Under the pieces are notes generated by a model, which was not told where the DNA came from, ran no database searches, and worked only from the letters and a program-made list of their open reading frames with translations. The position numbers and the translations under genes are program-made. DNA of 64,000 nt from Phragmites australis (Eukaryota > Streptophyta > Magnoliopsida > Poales > Poaceae): positions 3,472,001 to 3,536,000 of the forward strand of contig NC_084929.1 in the NCBI RefSeq assembly GCF_958298935.1, in the 5' to 3' direction. Below are positions 44,186 through 55,885 of the stretch, piece by piece (the stretch's first letter is position 1; every line of letters begins with the position of its first letter).

Positions 44186-45661
44186 TGTCGGAGGGTGAAC
44201 TCCTATCGCAGGGATTCGGAGGGACCTCTTTTTGAGATTCGGCTGGGGGGATGATTTTGAATATGTTTGCGGGAGAAATAAATGGATGTAAATGCGATGG
44301 CAGGTGGGATGGAAGGATCTAATGCAGAATGCAGTAAATGCACTGGAGGAATTTTTAGACAGGTTCGGGCCGCACTGAGCGTAATACCCTACTCCTGTGT
44401 GGATGCTATAAATGCCCTGAGAATGACCCTCAGGGATGTTGCTGGTTACAAGAATGTTTGTCTATTCTAGAGCTTCGGGCTCCTTGTTCTTCGGCAGTCT
44501 CGGCTTCTGTGTTCCAGAGTTCCTCAGCCTCTCAGAGTGTCGTGCTGATCGCTGGAGAGCTGGATCGACCTCTGTATTCGAGAGTTCCCTAGAGTCCATC
44601 CTTGTCCGTGCCCGCCTACTCCCTTAAATACTCGCCGGCGGTAGCGTGCCCTGAAAGGGAGGGCACGAGTTCCAAGGAGCTATAAATGGAAAAGCAGTCA
44701 TTATGGGCTGCTGCGCGAAGCGACGACGGGGTTGGAAACGCTCCCCCTGCCTGGTCTCAGACGTCATGATGGCGCTCTGCAACGGGCGCCGCGGAGAGGG
44801 CCCACCGGGCAGCCACCGAGCGACCCGGCGTGCCCGTTCGGTCTTGTACGCCTGCCACAGCAGGGCGGCAGGTGGAGCGCCTCGGGCCCCGTGATGCTAT
44901 CCCGAGGCACGCTGGATGATGCGGGATGGAACCCGCGCATTAAATGTCCCCACGCCCTTCTGCCAGGATGTGGTAGGGACTAGCACCGAGCGTGGCAGGA
45001 GCAGTTGGAGGTGACAGGCCACGCGCCCTCTTAAATGCGACATCGGGCCTTTCACTGGCTGACACCTCATCGCTGGACCCCTGTGGGGGCCACCGACGAA
45101 GGACTTCTTGGGCCGTCGGGGGACCGAGTGCTCGGGGGTCACTGTTCACATCCCCGAGCACTCTCTCCCGGAAACACCCTATCTTGGTCCTCGGGGAACC
45201 GAGTGCTCGGGGGCCACTGTTCACGACCCCGAGCACTCTCTCCCGGAATTGACTGTTCGGATCCTCGGGGAACCGAGTGCTCGGGAACCGCTGTTCGCAG
45301 CCCCGAGCACTCTCTCCCGGAACTACCTTCCTTGGGTCCTCGGGGTACTTGGGTGCTCGGGGGCCACTGTTCGCAGCCCCGAGCACACCCTTCCCGGTAC
45401 TCGGCTTTTCTGGTCGTCAGGGGACTTGGGTGCTCGGGGGCCACTGTTCATGACCCCGCACACTCCCTTCCCGACACTTGGTCTTCGCAAATCATTGGGG
45501 AACTTGGGCACTCGGGGACCACTGCTCGTGGCCCCGAGCGCCCTCTCCCGGGACTTAGTCTTTTCGTACCTTGCGGAGATGATCCCCGCGGGAAGGCGCC
45601 ACGTGGTGAACTGCTGGCCTGGCCTCGGGATTCGGGGACCCCTGGTCCTGATTCACCGACA
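44186..45661 (-). repeat. 3' LTR of element C
   Basis: 1476 bp. In the first ~100 bases it differs from the other LTR at about six sites, mostly T here where the other has C. U3 (right side) holds the 75-bp tandem repeats. TATTTAAGGG (minus strand, 44621-44630) is a possible TATA box. The polypurine tract GGGCCCGGGGGCTGC (minus strand) abuts its end at 45662. Confidence 0.93.
45115..45570. repeat. 75-bp tandem repeats in U3, 3' LTR of C
   Basis: Six units start near 45115, 45191, 45265, 45340, 45417 and 45492 (74-77 bp). Each holds a TCGGGGAACCGAGTGCTCGG-type core and CCCCGAGCAC. They are related to the 79-bp units of LTR A. The frames that open across them are artefacts. Confidence 0.88.
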
Positions 45662-46015
45662 GCAGCCCCCGGGCCCATTGGTAGGCGATGGCCTAGAGAC
45701 TGCGGATGGGGCCTTCGTCTTTATCGAGGCCGAACCCAGCACCGACGCCACGTGGCGTACTCTTAGGCGCTGGCCTCTGGCCTGGGCCTTACGTACGGAC
45801 TGCGAGAAGCCGAATGGTCGCGCACCCGCCTAGCTTCCGAGGATCGTGATAACGAGGCATGCGGCGCGCGTGGCAACCGCGCAGATCGAGGGTAGTGCGC
45901 CTGACAACTGCTGACATCCGCGCGGACCGAGGGAGATTCGCCTGGCACTTGCGCCGGTCGAGGAAGTTCGTCTCGCCGAGCGCGCCGCGGCAGGCGTCGT
46001 TTGAAAACCCTGGGG

Positions 46016-46023
46016 TACAAAAG
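46016..46023 (+). promoter_or_regulatory. Possible TATA box of aORF C
   Basis: TACAAAAG lies 158 bp before the aORF ATG, on its strand, within a conserved leader (45678-46173). It is a candidate core promoter only. Confidence 0.3.
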
Positions 46024-46173
46024 GAGGAGGGGAGCGAACCGTCGCCCCTTTACGCCATTTTCGCGATCGAGCCTTCTTCTTCTTTCTTGCGCTCCAGAGC
46101 CGTCGGCCTCCCTTAGGCCAATCAGCACACCCTTCCTCCCCCACTACTCCAGCACACCCCCCACCCAAAAACA

Positions 46174-49100
46174 ATGCCGAGGGCAGGAGGCAGCCGCCGT
46201 GACAAGGGGGTCGACGGCATACTGCCGGATTCACGGTTCGTCAACAAGGAGGCGGCGGACAAGGTGCGGAAGATGATGGTGCCCGAAGGCCAGCGGGAGG
46301 CCTCGGTGGTGAGGCTGGCGAGCTACCCGCCCGTCGCGGACTGGCCAGAGCGCGTCGTCATCTTCGTCTCCTTCGTGGCGGCTGGACTGGTGCCACCCTT
46401 CTCGACGTTCTTCCTCCAAATCCTCGATACGTTCGGGATTCAGATGGCACACCTCAGTCCGAACTCGGTGGTTATTTTGGCGATCTTCGCGCATTTCTGT
46501 GAGATGTTCGTCGGAGTGCCGCCGTCGGTGGCGCTGTTCTGCCATTTCTTCGTCCTACGGCTGGCCGGGAAGAAGAGAGGCTTCTCCACCGCGGACGTCA
46601 CCGGCTGCTGCAACTTCCGGCTACAGGACGGCTTGGCGGAGCTGTACATCCCCCAAGTGCTGCGGAGCAAGTGGGATAATTGGCGGCGCGACTGGGTCTA
46701 CGTCGACGTCAGCCCCCACAACCGCCTCACGTTGCCGGAGGTGGTGGCGGAACCCCAGAGGTCGATCTGGGAGACAGCCCCAGCGTTTGACGAGCGGATG
46801 CGGCCAGTCCTGAACCGCATCGATGACTTGCGCCAGGCGGGGCTGACGTCGGTGATGGTGGTGGCCGACTACCTGTGCCGCCACCTGGTGCCTCTGCGGG
46901 AGCGGGCCGCCCCTGCTGGATGTACACGGACCCCCAGGACATCACCAGGACCCAGATCGGCGAGGACGGGGACCTGGACGAGGCGACGCTGGGGGGCCTG
47001 CTGCGGGTGGTGACCGGCATGGAAGACCTTACCCGGGCGGTGCTTCCTTGGGAGCAGTTGGCGCTCTGCACTGACCCGGGTCGGGTGGCGCTGCAAGCGA
47101 CGCTACCTGAGTTTGACGCCCAGGGTCTGGTCGACCAGCCAGGGCGCCGGAACCCCGGGACCATCCAGATCCCTGGGGTGGACGAGGAGACCAGCAGCGC
47201 GCTGAGGGCCAGCGGCCGAGGGCCAGTGGCAGGCCGTAGGTGAGCGGCAGGGAGGCCGCAGGCGGCCGGACACTGACAGGCGGCAGGGGCGCCGTGGGCG
47301 GCAGGCCGCAGATCGGCCGTGGGGCTACCGCCGCAGGCAGCAGCCATTAGGCCGGCGGGAGAGGCGCCGCCGGCAGCGGAACGGCGGCTCCGGGGGACAA
47401 GGGAAAACGCCCCCGGGCGTTCGTGCCTCACCATCATCCTCGTCGTTGCCGTCGCCTCCACGGCAGCAGCCGTCGGCGGGTGGCGCGAAGGAGGGAGGCC
47501 GGGGCGGCCAGTCGTCCGGCGCGGAGTCTGTGACGGAGGCGAGGTCCAAGGCTCGGGAACCCGGAGACCAAGGCCGGCACGGGAGCGCGTCTACAGCGAG
47601 TGCCCAAGCCCGCCCGCCGCCGGAGATAGGCTCCGCGGCGGCCCCGCAGTGCCCCCCGCCGAAGAGAAGGAGGGCAGACTCCGGGCCGAAGTCATCGGGC
47701 CCGGAGTTAAAGATCCCGGAATCGCGATGGCAATACCGAGGACCAAAGACTGCGTAAGTTTCTTTTCCCTCGAGCGCGTTTCGCCCAGAGTAAGTGCGGG
47801 GACTAACCTGTGTTTTCTTTCAGGCCACCCAAGGACGCCGCCGGAGACCAAAGGCAACCGGAAGCATCGAGACCGGCTCCCACCCCTGAGCTGAGCGCGC
47901 CTGAACCGAGCGCGTCGGCCAAGCCGGAGCCGCAGGGGCCGCCGTGCCCTGAGCCGAGGGCAGCAGCCGACGCCGGTCGAGCCCGCCCCGAGCACATAGA
48001 GGGCGGGGCACATGGCCACGGCAAGGGTGGCGCCGACGCGGCAGCAATCGTGGACCCCGAGCGCCTCTGCAGAGAGGGCTCGCAGGGGACCCAGTGCCCG
48101 GCCGTCGTCTAGCCAGGCCGCGCAGCCCCTTCCGGATGTACTAGGAAGCGCCCGGGAGGTGATCGAGCGGCTGGAGGCGGCCGCGGCAAGGGAGCGGGCA
48201 TAGCTCAAGGCGGACCGCACCGCTCTCGTAGAGGAGAGGGGGCGTTTGGAGGAGGTCGGCCGTCTTTTGGAGGCCCGCATCGCCTCGGCCCGCGCGACCC
48301 ATGAGAGGGAGAGGCGCAAGGTGGCCGAAGAGTGGGAGGCCCTGGAGGAGATGCGTGAGGAGGCCGTCGCCACGCAAGAAGAGGCCACCCGCTTGGGTGA
48401 GATATCGCGGTGGCGGGCCGCAGAGCTGCTCTCCAGGGAGCGGCTGGTGCGCGCTCGAGAGGATGTCATCCTGCTGCGCGAGAAGGCGGTGGAGGCCTCC
48501 CAGGCAGACTTAGCCCGCCGGAACAACGAGCTTGAGTGGAGCCAATCCGAAGTCCAGCGTCGGGAGGAGGAGGTCGCGATCCGCGAGACCGACATCGGAA
48601 TCACGGCGACGGCTCTGGATGCCCGGGAGGAGCAGCTGACTCGCCGGGAAGCGGAGGCTACCTCGGCGTCGGCGGCTTTAACTGCTCAGGAGGAGTAGGC
48701 CGCCAAGTGGGAGGCGGAGCTGACTGCCTGGGAGCAGGCCCTCTCTGCCCTCGCCGAGTAGGTGAAGCAGAAGCAAGCCGAAGCCCCGGTGACTAGCGCC
48801 GTCCCGACTAGCGCGACCGAGGAGATAAGCCTTGAGGAGCGGCTGCAGATCACGAAGGACGAGCTCAAGACCGTTACCGCCGAGTGGGCCAACGTCAAGC
48901 TGATGATGCGAGACATCCTTCAGCAAGCACGGAGGTCCGTGAGGGTGGCCAGGCTCGGGCGAGTCTACGTGGGCGGGAAGGGGATGGAGCGAGCGACCAT
49001 CGGCCACATCGCCCTCGGCTTCGAGGAGATCAGCAGGCGACTGAAGGCGCTTTCCCGGGCCGTGCAGGAGTTAGCCTCCCGGGAAGGGCGTGGTCTGGCC

Positions 49101-49301
49101 CGAGCAGTGGCCGAGCACGTCCTAGCCTGTTATCGGAGCTGAGACCCCAACTTCTCGCTGGAGCCAGCCCGACAGGGGGTGGTCGAGGCCGAGGAGGGGG
49201 CCACCCGGGAGGCTGTCCGGGGCGTCGCCGCCGAGGTGCCGAGCAGTGGCAGCAGCAGCGAGGACTCCTCGCCGCCTCCAGAACCCGCCGACCTAGATTA
49301 G
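46174..49301 (+). pseudogene. Antisense spliced accessory gene (aORF) of element C
   Basis: Opposite to gag-pol. It starts MPRAGGSRRDKGVDG. Residues ~1-245 form the gypsy-type transposon domain (IFVSFVAAGLVPPFSTFF, HFCEMFVGVPPSVALF, TGCCNFRLQDGLAELY, DWVYVDVSPHNRL). A frameshift near 46905 moves the frame to that at 46875-47243. An intron fits at 47754-47823. The second part (48246-49140) is a coiled coil (EEQLTRREAEATSASAALT) with stops at 48696 and 48760, then SLEERLQITKDEL and a Ser-rich end at 49301. Except for these breaks it is close to intact. Product role unknown; the coiled coil suggests a structural or partner-binding part. Confidence 0.78.
47754..47823 (+). other. Predicted intron in aORF C
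   Basis: ACTGC|GTAAGTTTC ... TTTCTTTCAG|GCCACCC, 70 nt, with a good donor and pyrimidine tract. It matches the 71-nt intron of element A in place and flanking sequence. Confidence 0.7.
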
Positions 49302-50899
49302 GCTTTTGTTTTTTTCTTTCTTTGACTTGATGTAAATATGGGAGTGATCCCCTCAGAATAGCTATCCTTTTTTGAATATAATGGGAGCCTTTCCTTGGAA
49401 TCGCAACTCCAATGTTGTCTTGAGATGCTTGATGAAGTCTTTTTTCTTTTCACTTGGTGTCCCGAGGAGTACTTAGTCGGACCGAGCCTGACCTTCCCCC
49501 CCCCCCCCCCCGAGAACGAAGTCTCCCCGACCACTCGTCGCCCGAGTAGTGAGGCCTCTCCACGCGTTCAGCCCCCGAGCCCTCGCGAGTCCGCAGCAGC
49601 TAAGTCAAAAGACAAAGGCACGAACTTCCTTGCTCGGGAGATAGGTCGATCCAGCACGGAGCATGCCACGACCAGTGAATGCTTTCCCATTTTGCGACCA
49701 CTCAAACAAGCAGACAGGAGACGCGTGCGAGCGGAAATGCGACCAAGAGTCCCCACAGTTTGGTGGTGTCCGGGCGGACGGACCGGACCGAGCACCGACA
49801 GCCCGCCCCTAGGGTCTAGGCTCCCGACCGCTCTTTGCTCAAGCGGTAGGATTACCCGAGGACCCCAGAGGCTCGGTAGTGCCTGGGTACTTTTAAGCGG
49901 GCTGAGCACCACGACCACCATGAAGGACTTCGGTCAGACATTGCCGTTCGTACGGTACACCATTCTACTGTATGTTCTGTCGTTTCGGGAAAAGCGAGCA
50001 CATGGGCAGGGTTTTGTGTGCGAGGAGACCATCTCGCTGAACAGATTAGAATGCGAGGGTCCCGAGTATAACTCGGGAACAATAGATTGCTGAGTGTAAA
50101 CTCGCATAACTTTAACCACTCACCGGACAGATGTCAGCCTTTCGACCGACCGATCTAGGAGAGGTACGTGCTCCGAGCTCGGGGTGCCCGGGAACTTGGT
50201 TCCTTTGGTCGGAGCGCCCGAGCACTGGAAAGCATGAGAGGGAGCCAGGGGCCAAGCGGTCCCGACCACTCATGCCCGAGCGGTAGGACTACTCGAGGAC
50301 CCCCTAGGCTTGAGCAGCGGCCTGGGCACTGAGGCCCTCGTGATCGAGCTGCTTTTACTCTCGGTTGTTGATCTGTAACTTAAGAAAATAGAAAAAGGTT
50401 CTTTGTTTGGTGTGCTTTGTTAGTGCGGTACTCATTATAGACTGCTCTCGTTTTTTACCCGAGACCTCTCGAATACCTGGACTGGCGAACTATACAGGTA
50501 GAGGCATAACCCAGAGGTCCTATGGCTTGGTGGCACCCGGGAAGGACTGACCAGGCCGAGCACCGACAGCCCGCCCCTGGGGTCTAGGCTCCCGACCACT
50601 CTTTGCTCGAGCGGTAGGATTACCCGAGAACCCCAGAGACTCGGTGATGCTCGGGGTACTACCATGACACCGAACGCCACAGTCTACCACAATAGACTTA
50701 GGTCAGCGGCAGTTGCCTGCGCGCATACCGATCGGGATTCTTTTATCACCGGGGAAAATGAGAGAGCATGTTTTTCTCACACAATCGAGCATCTCACCAG
50801 ACAGTTTAAACATATGGATTCCAGAGAGAAAATAAAATTTGAAACAAGAACTGGAGAATGGTAATATATATTGATAATTTTGTACAAGACTGGGTGACT
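49302..50899. repeat. Non-coding repeat region between aORF and integrase, element C
   Basis: No gene. Blocks with CCGAGCACCGACAGCCCGCC and GTAGGATTACCCGAG occur at about 49790-49890 and 50555-50665, with a partial copy at 50250-50345. The spacing resembles element A. A C-run lies at 49497-49512. Confidence 0.7.
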
Positions 50900-51681
50900 T
50901 ACATGGTTAGTGGTAGCCCCCGGCCAACTTGGGGCGGGGGGGGGGGACCCCTGACCCGGTTGGCCTGAGCACAAACATACCACCTATGGATAGAATTTGC
51001 GCAGATGCTCAATGTTCCACACGTTTGGGAGCAGCTGCCCATCTTCCGCAGCCAGCCGAAACGAGCCTTCTCGTGGGACACCGATCATGGTAAAGGGGCC
51101 TTCCCACATGGAGACAGTTTATTCCTTCCTTCGCGCGATTGGACGCATCGGAGAACTAGATCCCCAACCTCGAGTGACCGGGCCCAGATGTGACGCTGAT
51201 GGTAGCGCCGCAGGCTTTGCTGGTATCGGGCTACTCGGACGACGGCACGCCGCCAGTGCTCTTCCAAGTAGTTGACGTCGTCGCGCCTTCGCTGTTCCTG
51301 TTCGCCTTCAGAATAAGCATGCACCCAAGGGGAGCCAAGAGTGAGCTCGGAGGGGAGGACCGCCTCAGCGCCGTACACGAGGAAGAAAGGAGTCTCCCCG
51401 GTGGCGTGACTTGGCGTGGTCCGATTGGCCCATAGCTCGTCGATCCACCCTTTCCCGTGCTTTGCGAGCACGTTGTAGATCCGGGTTTTGAGCCCCATCA
51501 GTATCTCAGCATTGGCATGCTCGACCTGCCCATTGCTCTGAGGATGAGCGACAGAGGCGAAGCAGAGCTTGATTCCGAGGTCCTCGCAGTAGTCCCCGAA
51601 CAGGGCACTTGTGAAATGAGTGCCATGGTCGGTGATTATTCTGTTCGGGATGCCGAAGCGACTTGTGATACCACGGATGAA
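50900..51681 (-). pseudogene. Integrase C-terminal half of element C
   Basis: The frame 51085-51498 has RIYNVLAKHGKGWIDELWAN and ETPFFLVYGAEAVLPSELTL (end of the core) and GDLVLRCVQSREGRNKLSP (C-terminal domain). The core between 51498 and 51681, with its DNGT(H)F-type Asp region, is in another frame. The end lies near 50920. Confidence 0.8.
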
Positions 51682-53250
51682 CTAAAACGCCGTGTTCTTG
51701 GTCACCTTTACAACTGGAACCGCCTCCAGCCACTTGGTAAACTTATCGATGGCGACGTAGAGGTACTCATAGCCCCCGATTGCTCGGGGGAATGGACCGA
51801 GGATGTCCAGCCTCCAGACCGCGAAGGGCCATGATAGGGGGATGGTTTGAAGAGCCTGAGCTGGCTGGTGAATCTGCTTTGCGTGGAACTGGCACGCCCT
51901 GCAGCGCTGAACCAACTCGGAAGCATCCTGGAGAGCTGTAGGCCAGTAGAAACCTTGCCGGAAGGCCTTCCCGACCAGCGTGCGGAACAATGCATGGCCA
52001 CCGCACTCGTCCTCGTGGATCTCAGCGAGAAGCACGCCGCCTTTTGCCCGGGTGATGTATTTCAGGAGGACATCGTCCGTGCCGTGTCGGTAGAGACCCC
52101 TATCTACAATGGCATAGCGTTTGGACTGCCGTGCAATTCTCTCGGCAGAGGCACCATCCCCGGGGAGGAACTTTTCTTTCAAGTACCCTCGGATGTCGTC
52201 CATCCACGAGGCATCTTGAGAACTGCCAGCAAGCGCAGCGCACTCACCGGGCGGCGGCACCCTGACGGGGCTTCCCACTGAGGGCACCGCCTGGGTCTCC
52301 TGAACTAGGCTCGAGGGTTCCCCTTCGTCCTGGTTGGCAGGCAGGACGGAAGGCCGTGTGAGCCTTTCTTCAAAGACTCCGGCAGGGACGCACGGACGGG
52401 AAGAGGCCAGGCGAGAAAGGTCATCGGCCAGAGTGTTGTCGCGGCGAGATATATACCACAGCTCTAGGCCATCGAAGTGCCTCTCCAGCCTCCTGACTTC
52501 CGCCACGTACGCCGTCATTTGAGGATCCGTGCACTGGTATTCCTTCGACACCTGATTGACCACCAGCTGGGAGTCTCCCTTAACCAGGAGGCGACGAATC
52601 TTGAGACCCACCGCGGCCCGGAGGCCAGCGATGAGGCCCTCATACTCCGCCATGTTGTTGGTTGCTCGGAACTGGAGCTGCACGACGTACCAGAGTTCTT
52701 CACCCATTGGGGAGGTGAGAACCACTCCGGCCCCCGTGCCTTTTAGCGTGAGGGAACCGTCGAAGTGCATAACCCAGTACCTGGGCGCATTGTGCCCGGG
52801 ATATGCGGAAATTTCTTCTTGGTCGATCTCGGGGACGGGCGTCCACTCTGCCATGAAGTCAGAGAGCGCCTGGCTTTTGATCGCCTGGTGGCTGACAAAG
52901 TGCAGATCGAACTCCGCTAGCTCCACCGCCCACTTGACGACGCGCCCAGTGCCTTCTCGGTTCCGGAGGATGGGCCCCAGCGGATACGTGGTAACCACCG
53001 AGACCTTGTGCGCCTGGAAGTAGTGGCGCAGCTTCCGGGAAGCGACGAGTACAGCATAGAGCAGCTTCTGAGCTTGGGGATATCTTGTCTTGGCATCTCG
53101 GAGGACTTCACTGACGAAGTACACCGGTCGCTGTACATGGCAGGCCCGGACCACGGCTTGACCCGAGGGCTTGTCACAGCCCCCGAGCTCAGCGGCGTGG
53201 TCGGGGCTGGCCGAGTGATCGGGCTCGACTCCCTGTTCAGGAGGAGCCAA
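51682..53250 (-). CDS. RNase H and integrase N-terminal half of element C
   Basis: A 522-residue open frame. Residues 40-110 are the RT connection ([18 protein letters not shown]). RNase H follows at ~165-310: [42 protein letters not shown] and [14 protein letters not shown] carry the four acidic residues. The integrase zinc-finger region begins near 425 ([32 protein letters not shown]), then [15 protein letters not shown] with the first core Asp. The frame ends within the core. Confidence 0.88.
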   Translation of the reverse strand: MAPPEQGVEPDHSASPDHAAELGGCDKPSGQAVVRACHVQRPVYFVSEVLRDAKTRYPQAQKLLYAVLVASRKLRHYFQAHKVSVVTTYPLGPILRNREGTGRVVKWAVELAEFDLHFVSHQAIKSQALSDFMAEWTPVPEIDQEEISAYPGHNAPRYWVMHFDGSLTLKGTGAGVVLTSPMGEELWYVVQLQFRATNNMAEYEGLIAGLRAAVGLKIRRLLVKGDSQLVVNQVSKEYQCTDPQMTAYVAEVRRLERHFDGLELWYISRRDNTLADDLSRLASSRPCVPAGVFEERLTRPSVLPANQDEGEPSSLVQETQAVPSVGSPVRVPPPGECAALAGSSQDASWMDDIRGYLKEKFLPGDGASAERIARQSKRYAIVDRGLYRHGTDDVLLKYITRAKGGVLLAEIHEDECGGHALFRTLVGKAFRQGFYWPTALQDASELVQRCRACQFHAKQIHQPAQALQTIPLSWPFAVWRLDILGPFPRAIGGYEYLYVAIDKFTKWLEAVPVVKVTKNTAF

Positions 53251-53445
53251 GTGCTTGGGCTCGACTCCCTGGTCGGGGGGAGCCCCGAGGACTAGGGAGT
53301 GCTAAGGGGCAGCCGGGAGCTGGGACCCAGCACCTTGCCCCGAGATGTAGAGCAGTAGAGGCTCGCCCTCGGAGGGGGCCACCAGTACGGGCGGCGAGGT
53401 GAGGTATTTCTTCAAGTCACGGAAGGCCTGCTCGGCCTCCGACGT

Positions 53446-54370
53446 CTAGTCGAAGTGACCGGTCTTCTTCAGGAGTTTGAAGAGGGGGAGCCCTCGCTCC
53501 TCGAGCTTGGAGATGAAGCGCCTGAGGGCCGCCATGCAGCCGGCGAGGCGCTGCACTTCCTTGAGTCGAGCCAGCGGTCGCATCTGCTTGATGGCCCGGA
53601 TCTTCTCTGGGTTGGCCTCGATTCCTCGGCTAGAGACCAAGAAACTGAGGAGCTTGCCCGCCGGCACCCCGAAAACAAACTTTTCGGGGTTGAGCTTCAA
53701 GCGGGTAGTGCGGAGACTGTTGAAAGTCTCGGCCAGATCTTCGAGCAGGGTGGCACGGTCTCGGGATTTGACCACGAGATCGTCGATGTAAGCCTCGATG
53801 TTGCGGCCAACCTGCGAATCAAGGGTAATGCGCACAGCGCGCTGGAAAAACGACCCAGCGTTGCGCAAACCAAATGGCATCGATACATAACAATAAGTCC
53901 CCACCAGAGTGGTAAAAGAAGTTTTTTTCTTCATCCTCTATGGCCATGTGAATTTGGTGATAACCAGAGTTTGCATCTAGAAAACATAAAAGATCGCACT
54001 CCGCGGTTGTATCTACAATCTGATCTATGCGGAGTAAAGGAAAAGGATCTTTTGGACAAGCCTTGTTTAAGTCGGTATAGTCGACGCACATGCGGAGCTT
54101 GCCGTTGGCCTTCGGGACAATGACTGGGTTTGCCAGCCACTCAGGGTGGAGGACTTCTCGGATGAAGCCAGCGTAAAGGTGCTTACTTACTTGCTCCCGG
54201 ATGAACTCCTGGCGCTCGGGCGCCTACCGCTGGACTTTTTGCCTCACCGGCTGTGCGTCCGGGCGCACAGCCAGGTGGTGCTCGATCACCTCCCTAGGGA
54301 TCCCGGGCATATCGGACGGCTGCCATGCAAACACGTTGATGTTAGCCCGGAGGAAGGCGACGAGCACAAT
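53446..54370 (-). pseudogene. Reverse transcriptase of element C
   Basis: The frame at 53446-53934 has MPFGLRNAGSFFQRAVRI and AYIDDLVVKSRDRA, where YIDD replaces the usual YVDD. The upstream part (53819-54091) has MCVDYTDLNKACPKDPFPL and CFLDANSGYHQIHM. A frameshift near 53930 and a TAG at about 53449 (a Trp codon in element A) interrupt it. Confidence 0.85.
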
Positions 54371-54373
54371 TTC

Positions 54374-55480
54374 CTATTTGCCGCCCAGGTCACCGCCGAT
54401 TCGGACGACCTGGGAAGCATCTTCGCCCATCACGACCTCCTTCGTAGGAACGGAGGCGTCGACAGCGAATCGGGGTTTGGATGAAGAGGGTCCCGGGCCC
54501 CCTGGATGACATTCGACCTCGGCTCGAGTTGAGACCAAGGCCGAGTATAACTGCTCGGCGCAGGAGACGGCGCTGCCGGTCTCGACGAACACGGAGATGG
54601 GGCCCGCAGGGCCCGACATTTTGACCGTGAGGTACGCGTAGTGGTTGACCACCATGAACCGAGCGAGCGCCGGGCGCCCGAGGATGGCGTTGTAGGGGAG
54701 GGGAAGTTCCACGACGTCGAAGATGACGTTCTCCGTCCGGAAGTTATCCCGGTTCCCGAATGTCACGGGCAGCTCGACCTGCCCGACCATCACCCCGTAG
54801 AAGGGGAGCGACGGCTTTAGGCGCCTGGAAGGCACCTGCAGCTTCTCGAAGGCCTCCCGGGAAAGGAGGTTCAGGCCTGCTCCCCCGTCGAACAGCACCC
54901 TGCTGACCTTTACGTTGCAGATGGTGAGAGACACTACCAAGGGTAGTCGCCCCACGCCTGCAGTACTTGCGGGGTGGTCGGCCAGGCTGAACGTGATCGG
55001 GGAGTCCGACCACTTCAGGGGCCTTGCGGCCTCTTCGCTTGGGGTCGCCGAGCACACCTCGCGCCGCATGGTCTTGATGCTGTGGCGGGAGGAGGGTGTG
55101 TACGCGCCTCCGTCGATGAAGGCGACGGTGTGCTCAGGCTCCTGGAAGCCGAGCTCTTGGTTGTCGGGGGCGGCTCTGTCATCGCCGCCCCTGTGGGGCT
55201 CCTCGCGGTCCCTCTGGCCCTGCTCGATGAGACCTTTGACCGTGCAGCACTCCGTGAGGTCATGCCACTTAGTATGGTGTATCTGGCACCACTTCCCCGG
55301 CTCGGGCCTCGCAGGAGCGGGGGCCCTCGCGGGAGCCGAAGCCCTCGCGGGAGCCGGAGCCCTAGGAGGGGCTCGGGCCGGAGCCCTTGCGGGCGCGGGC
55401 CTTCCGTCGGCGGTCGCACGGCGAGCTGGCCGGCGGTCGGGCGCCTGGGCTGGCCCAGGGGCAGGGCCCTGGGATGGCAC
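54374..55480 (-). CDS. Nucleocapsid and protease of element C
   Basis: A 368-residue frame. The first part is Pro/Ala/Arg-rich, with several PARAPA-type repeats. The zinc knuckle WCQIHHTKWHDLTEC lies near residue 85. The protease motif VLFDGGAGLNLLSREAF is intact, with D-G-G, unlike that of element A. The second half reads LPLPYNAILGRPALARF. Upstream to about 55713 another frame continues toward gag. Confidence 0.82.
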   Translation of the reverse strand: MPSQGPAPGPAQAPDRRPARRATADGRPAPARAPARAPPRAPAPARASAPARAPAPARPEPGKWCQIHHTKWHDLTECCTVKGLIEQGQRDREEPHRGGDDRAAPDNQELGFQEPEHTVAFIDGGAYTPSSRHSIKTMRREVCSATPSEEAARPLKWSDSPITFSLADHPASTAGVGRLPLVVSLTICNVKVSRVLFDGGAGLNLLSREAFEKLQVPSRRLKPSLPFYGVMVGQVELPVTFGNRDNFRTENVIFDVVELPLPYNAILGRPALARFMVVNHYAYLTVKMSGPAGPISVFVETGSAVSCAEQLYSALVSTRAEVECHPGGPGPSSSKPRFAVDASVPTKEVVMGEDASQVVRIGGDLGGK

Positions 55481-55885
55481 GACAGGGACTGCCTTGCGCC
55501 TTCTTCTCTTTTTCTTTTCCCGCCTGTCAGAGCGAGAAGGACCTGATTGATCGGCGGTGGGATGCTCAGGGCGTGGAACATGCCAAGCCCGAGCCTCCGC
55601 CGCCTTGCCGCACTAGTCGGCCAGCGCGAAGAGTTCTGCGGTGGTTTCGACTTCGTGCATGCCCAGCTTCTCGAGCATCCGCTCATCGCGGACACCCTAC
55701 CGGAACGCGACAATGATAGCGTGGGGGGTTATCCGCGGGATGGTGTTGCGGACCTGGCTGAAGCGCTGTATGAAGCACCGCAGCGTCTCCCCCTCCTGCT
55801 GTTTGACGGTGTGGAGGTCGCACTCCAGGCCGGGGCGTGTGAATGTGCCCTGAAAGTTTGCCACAAACTGGTGGCAGAGGTCATC

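Noticed and set aside
45035..45833. Frames of more than 240 residues in LTR C (also 57772-58359)
   Set aside because: 75-bp repeat units, a multiple of three, keep frames open; the product is repetitive without domain.
47591..48604. 337-residue minus-strand frame inside element C
   Set aside because: Antisense shadow of the coiled-coil aORF; Ser/Ala/Arg-rich because it mirrors Glu/Arg/Ala codons.
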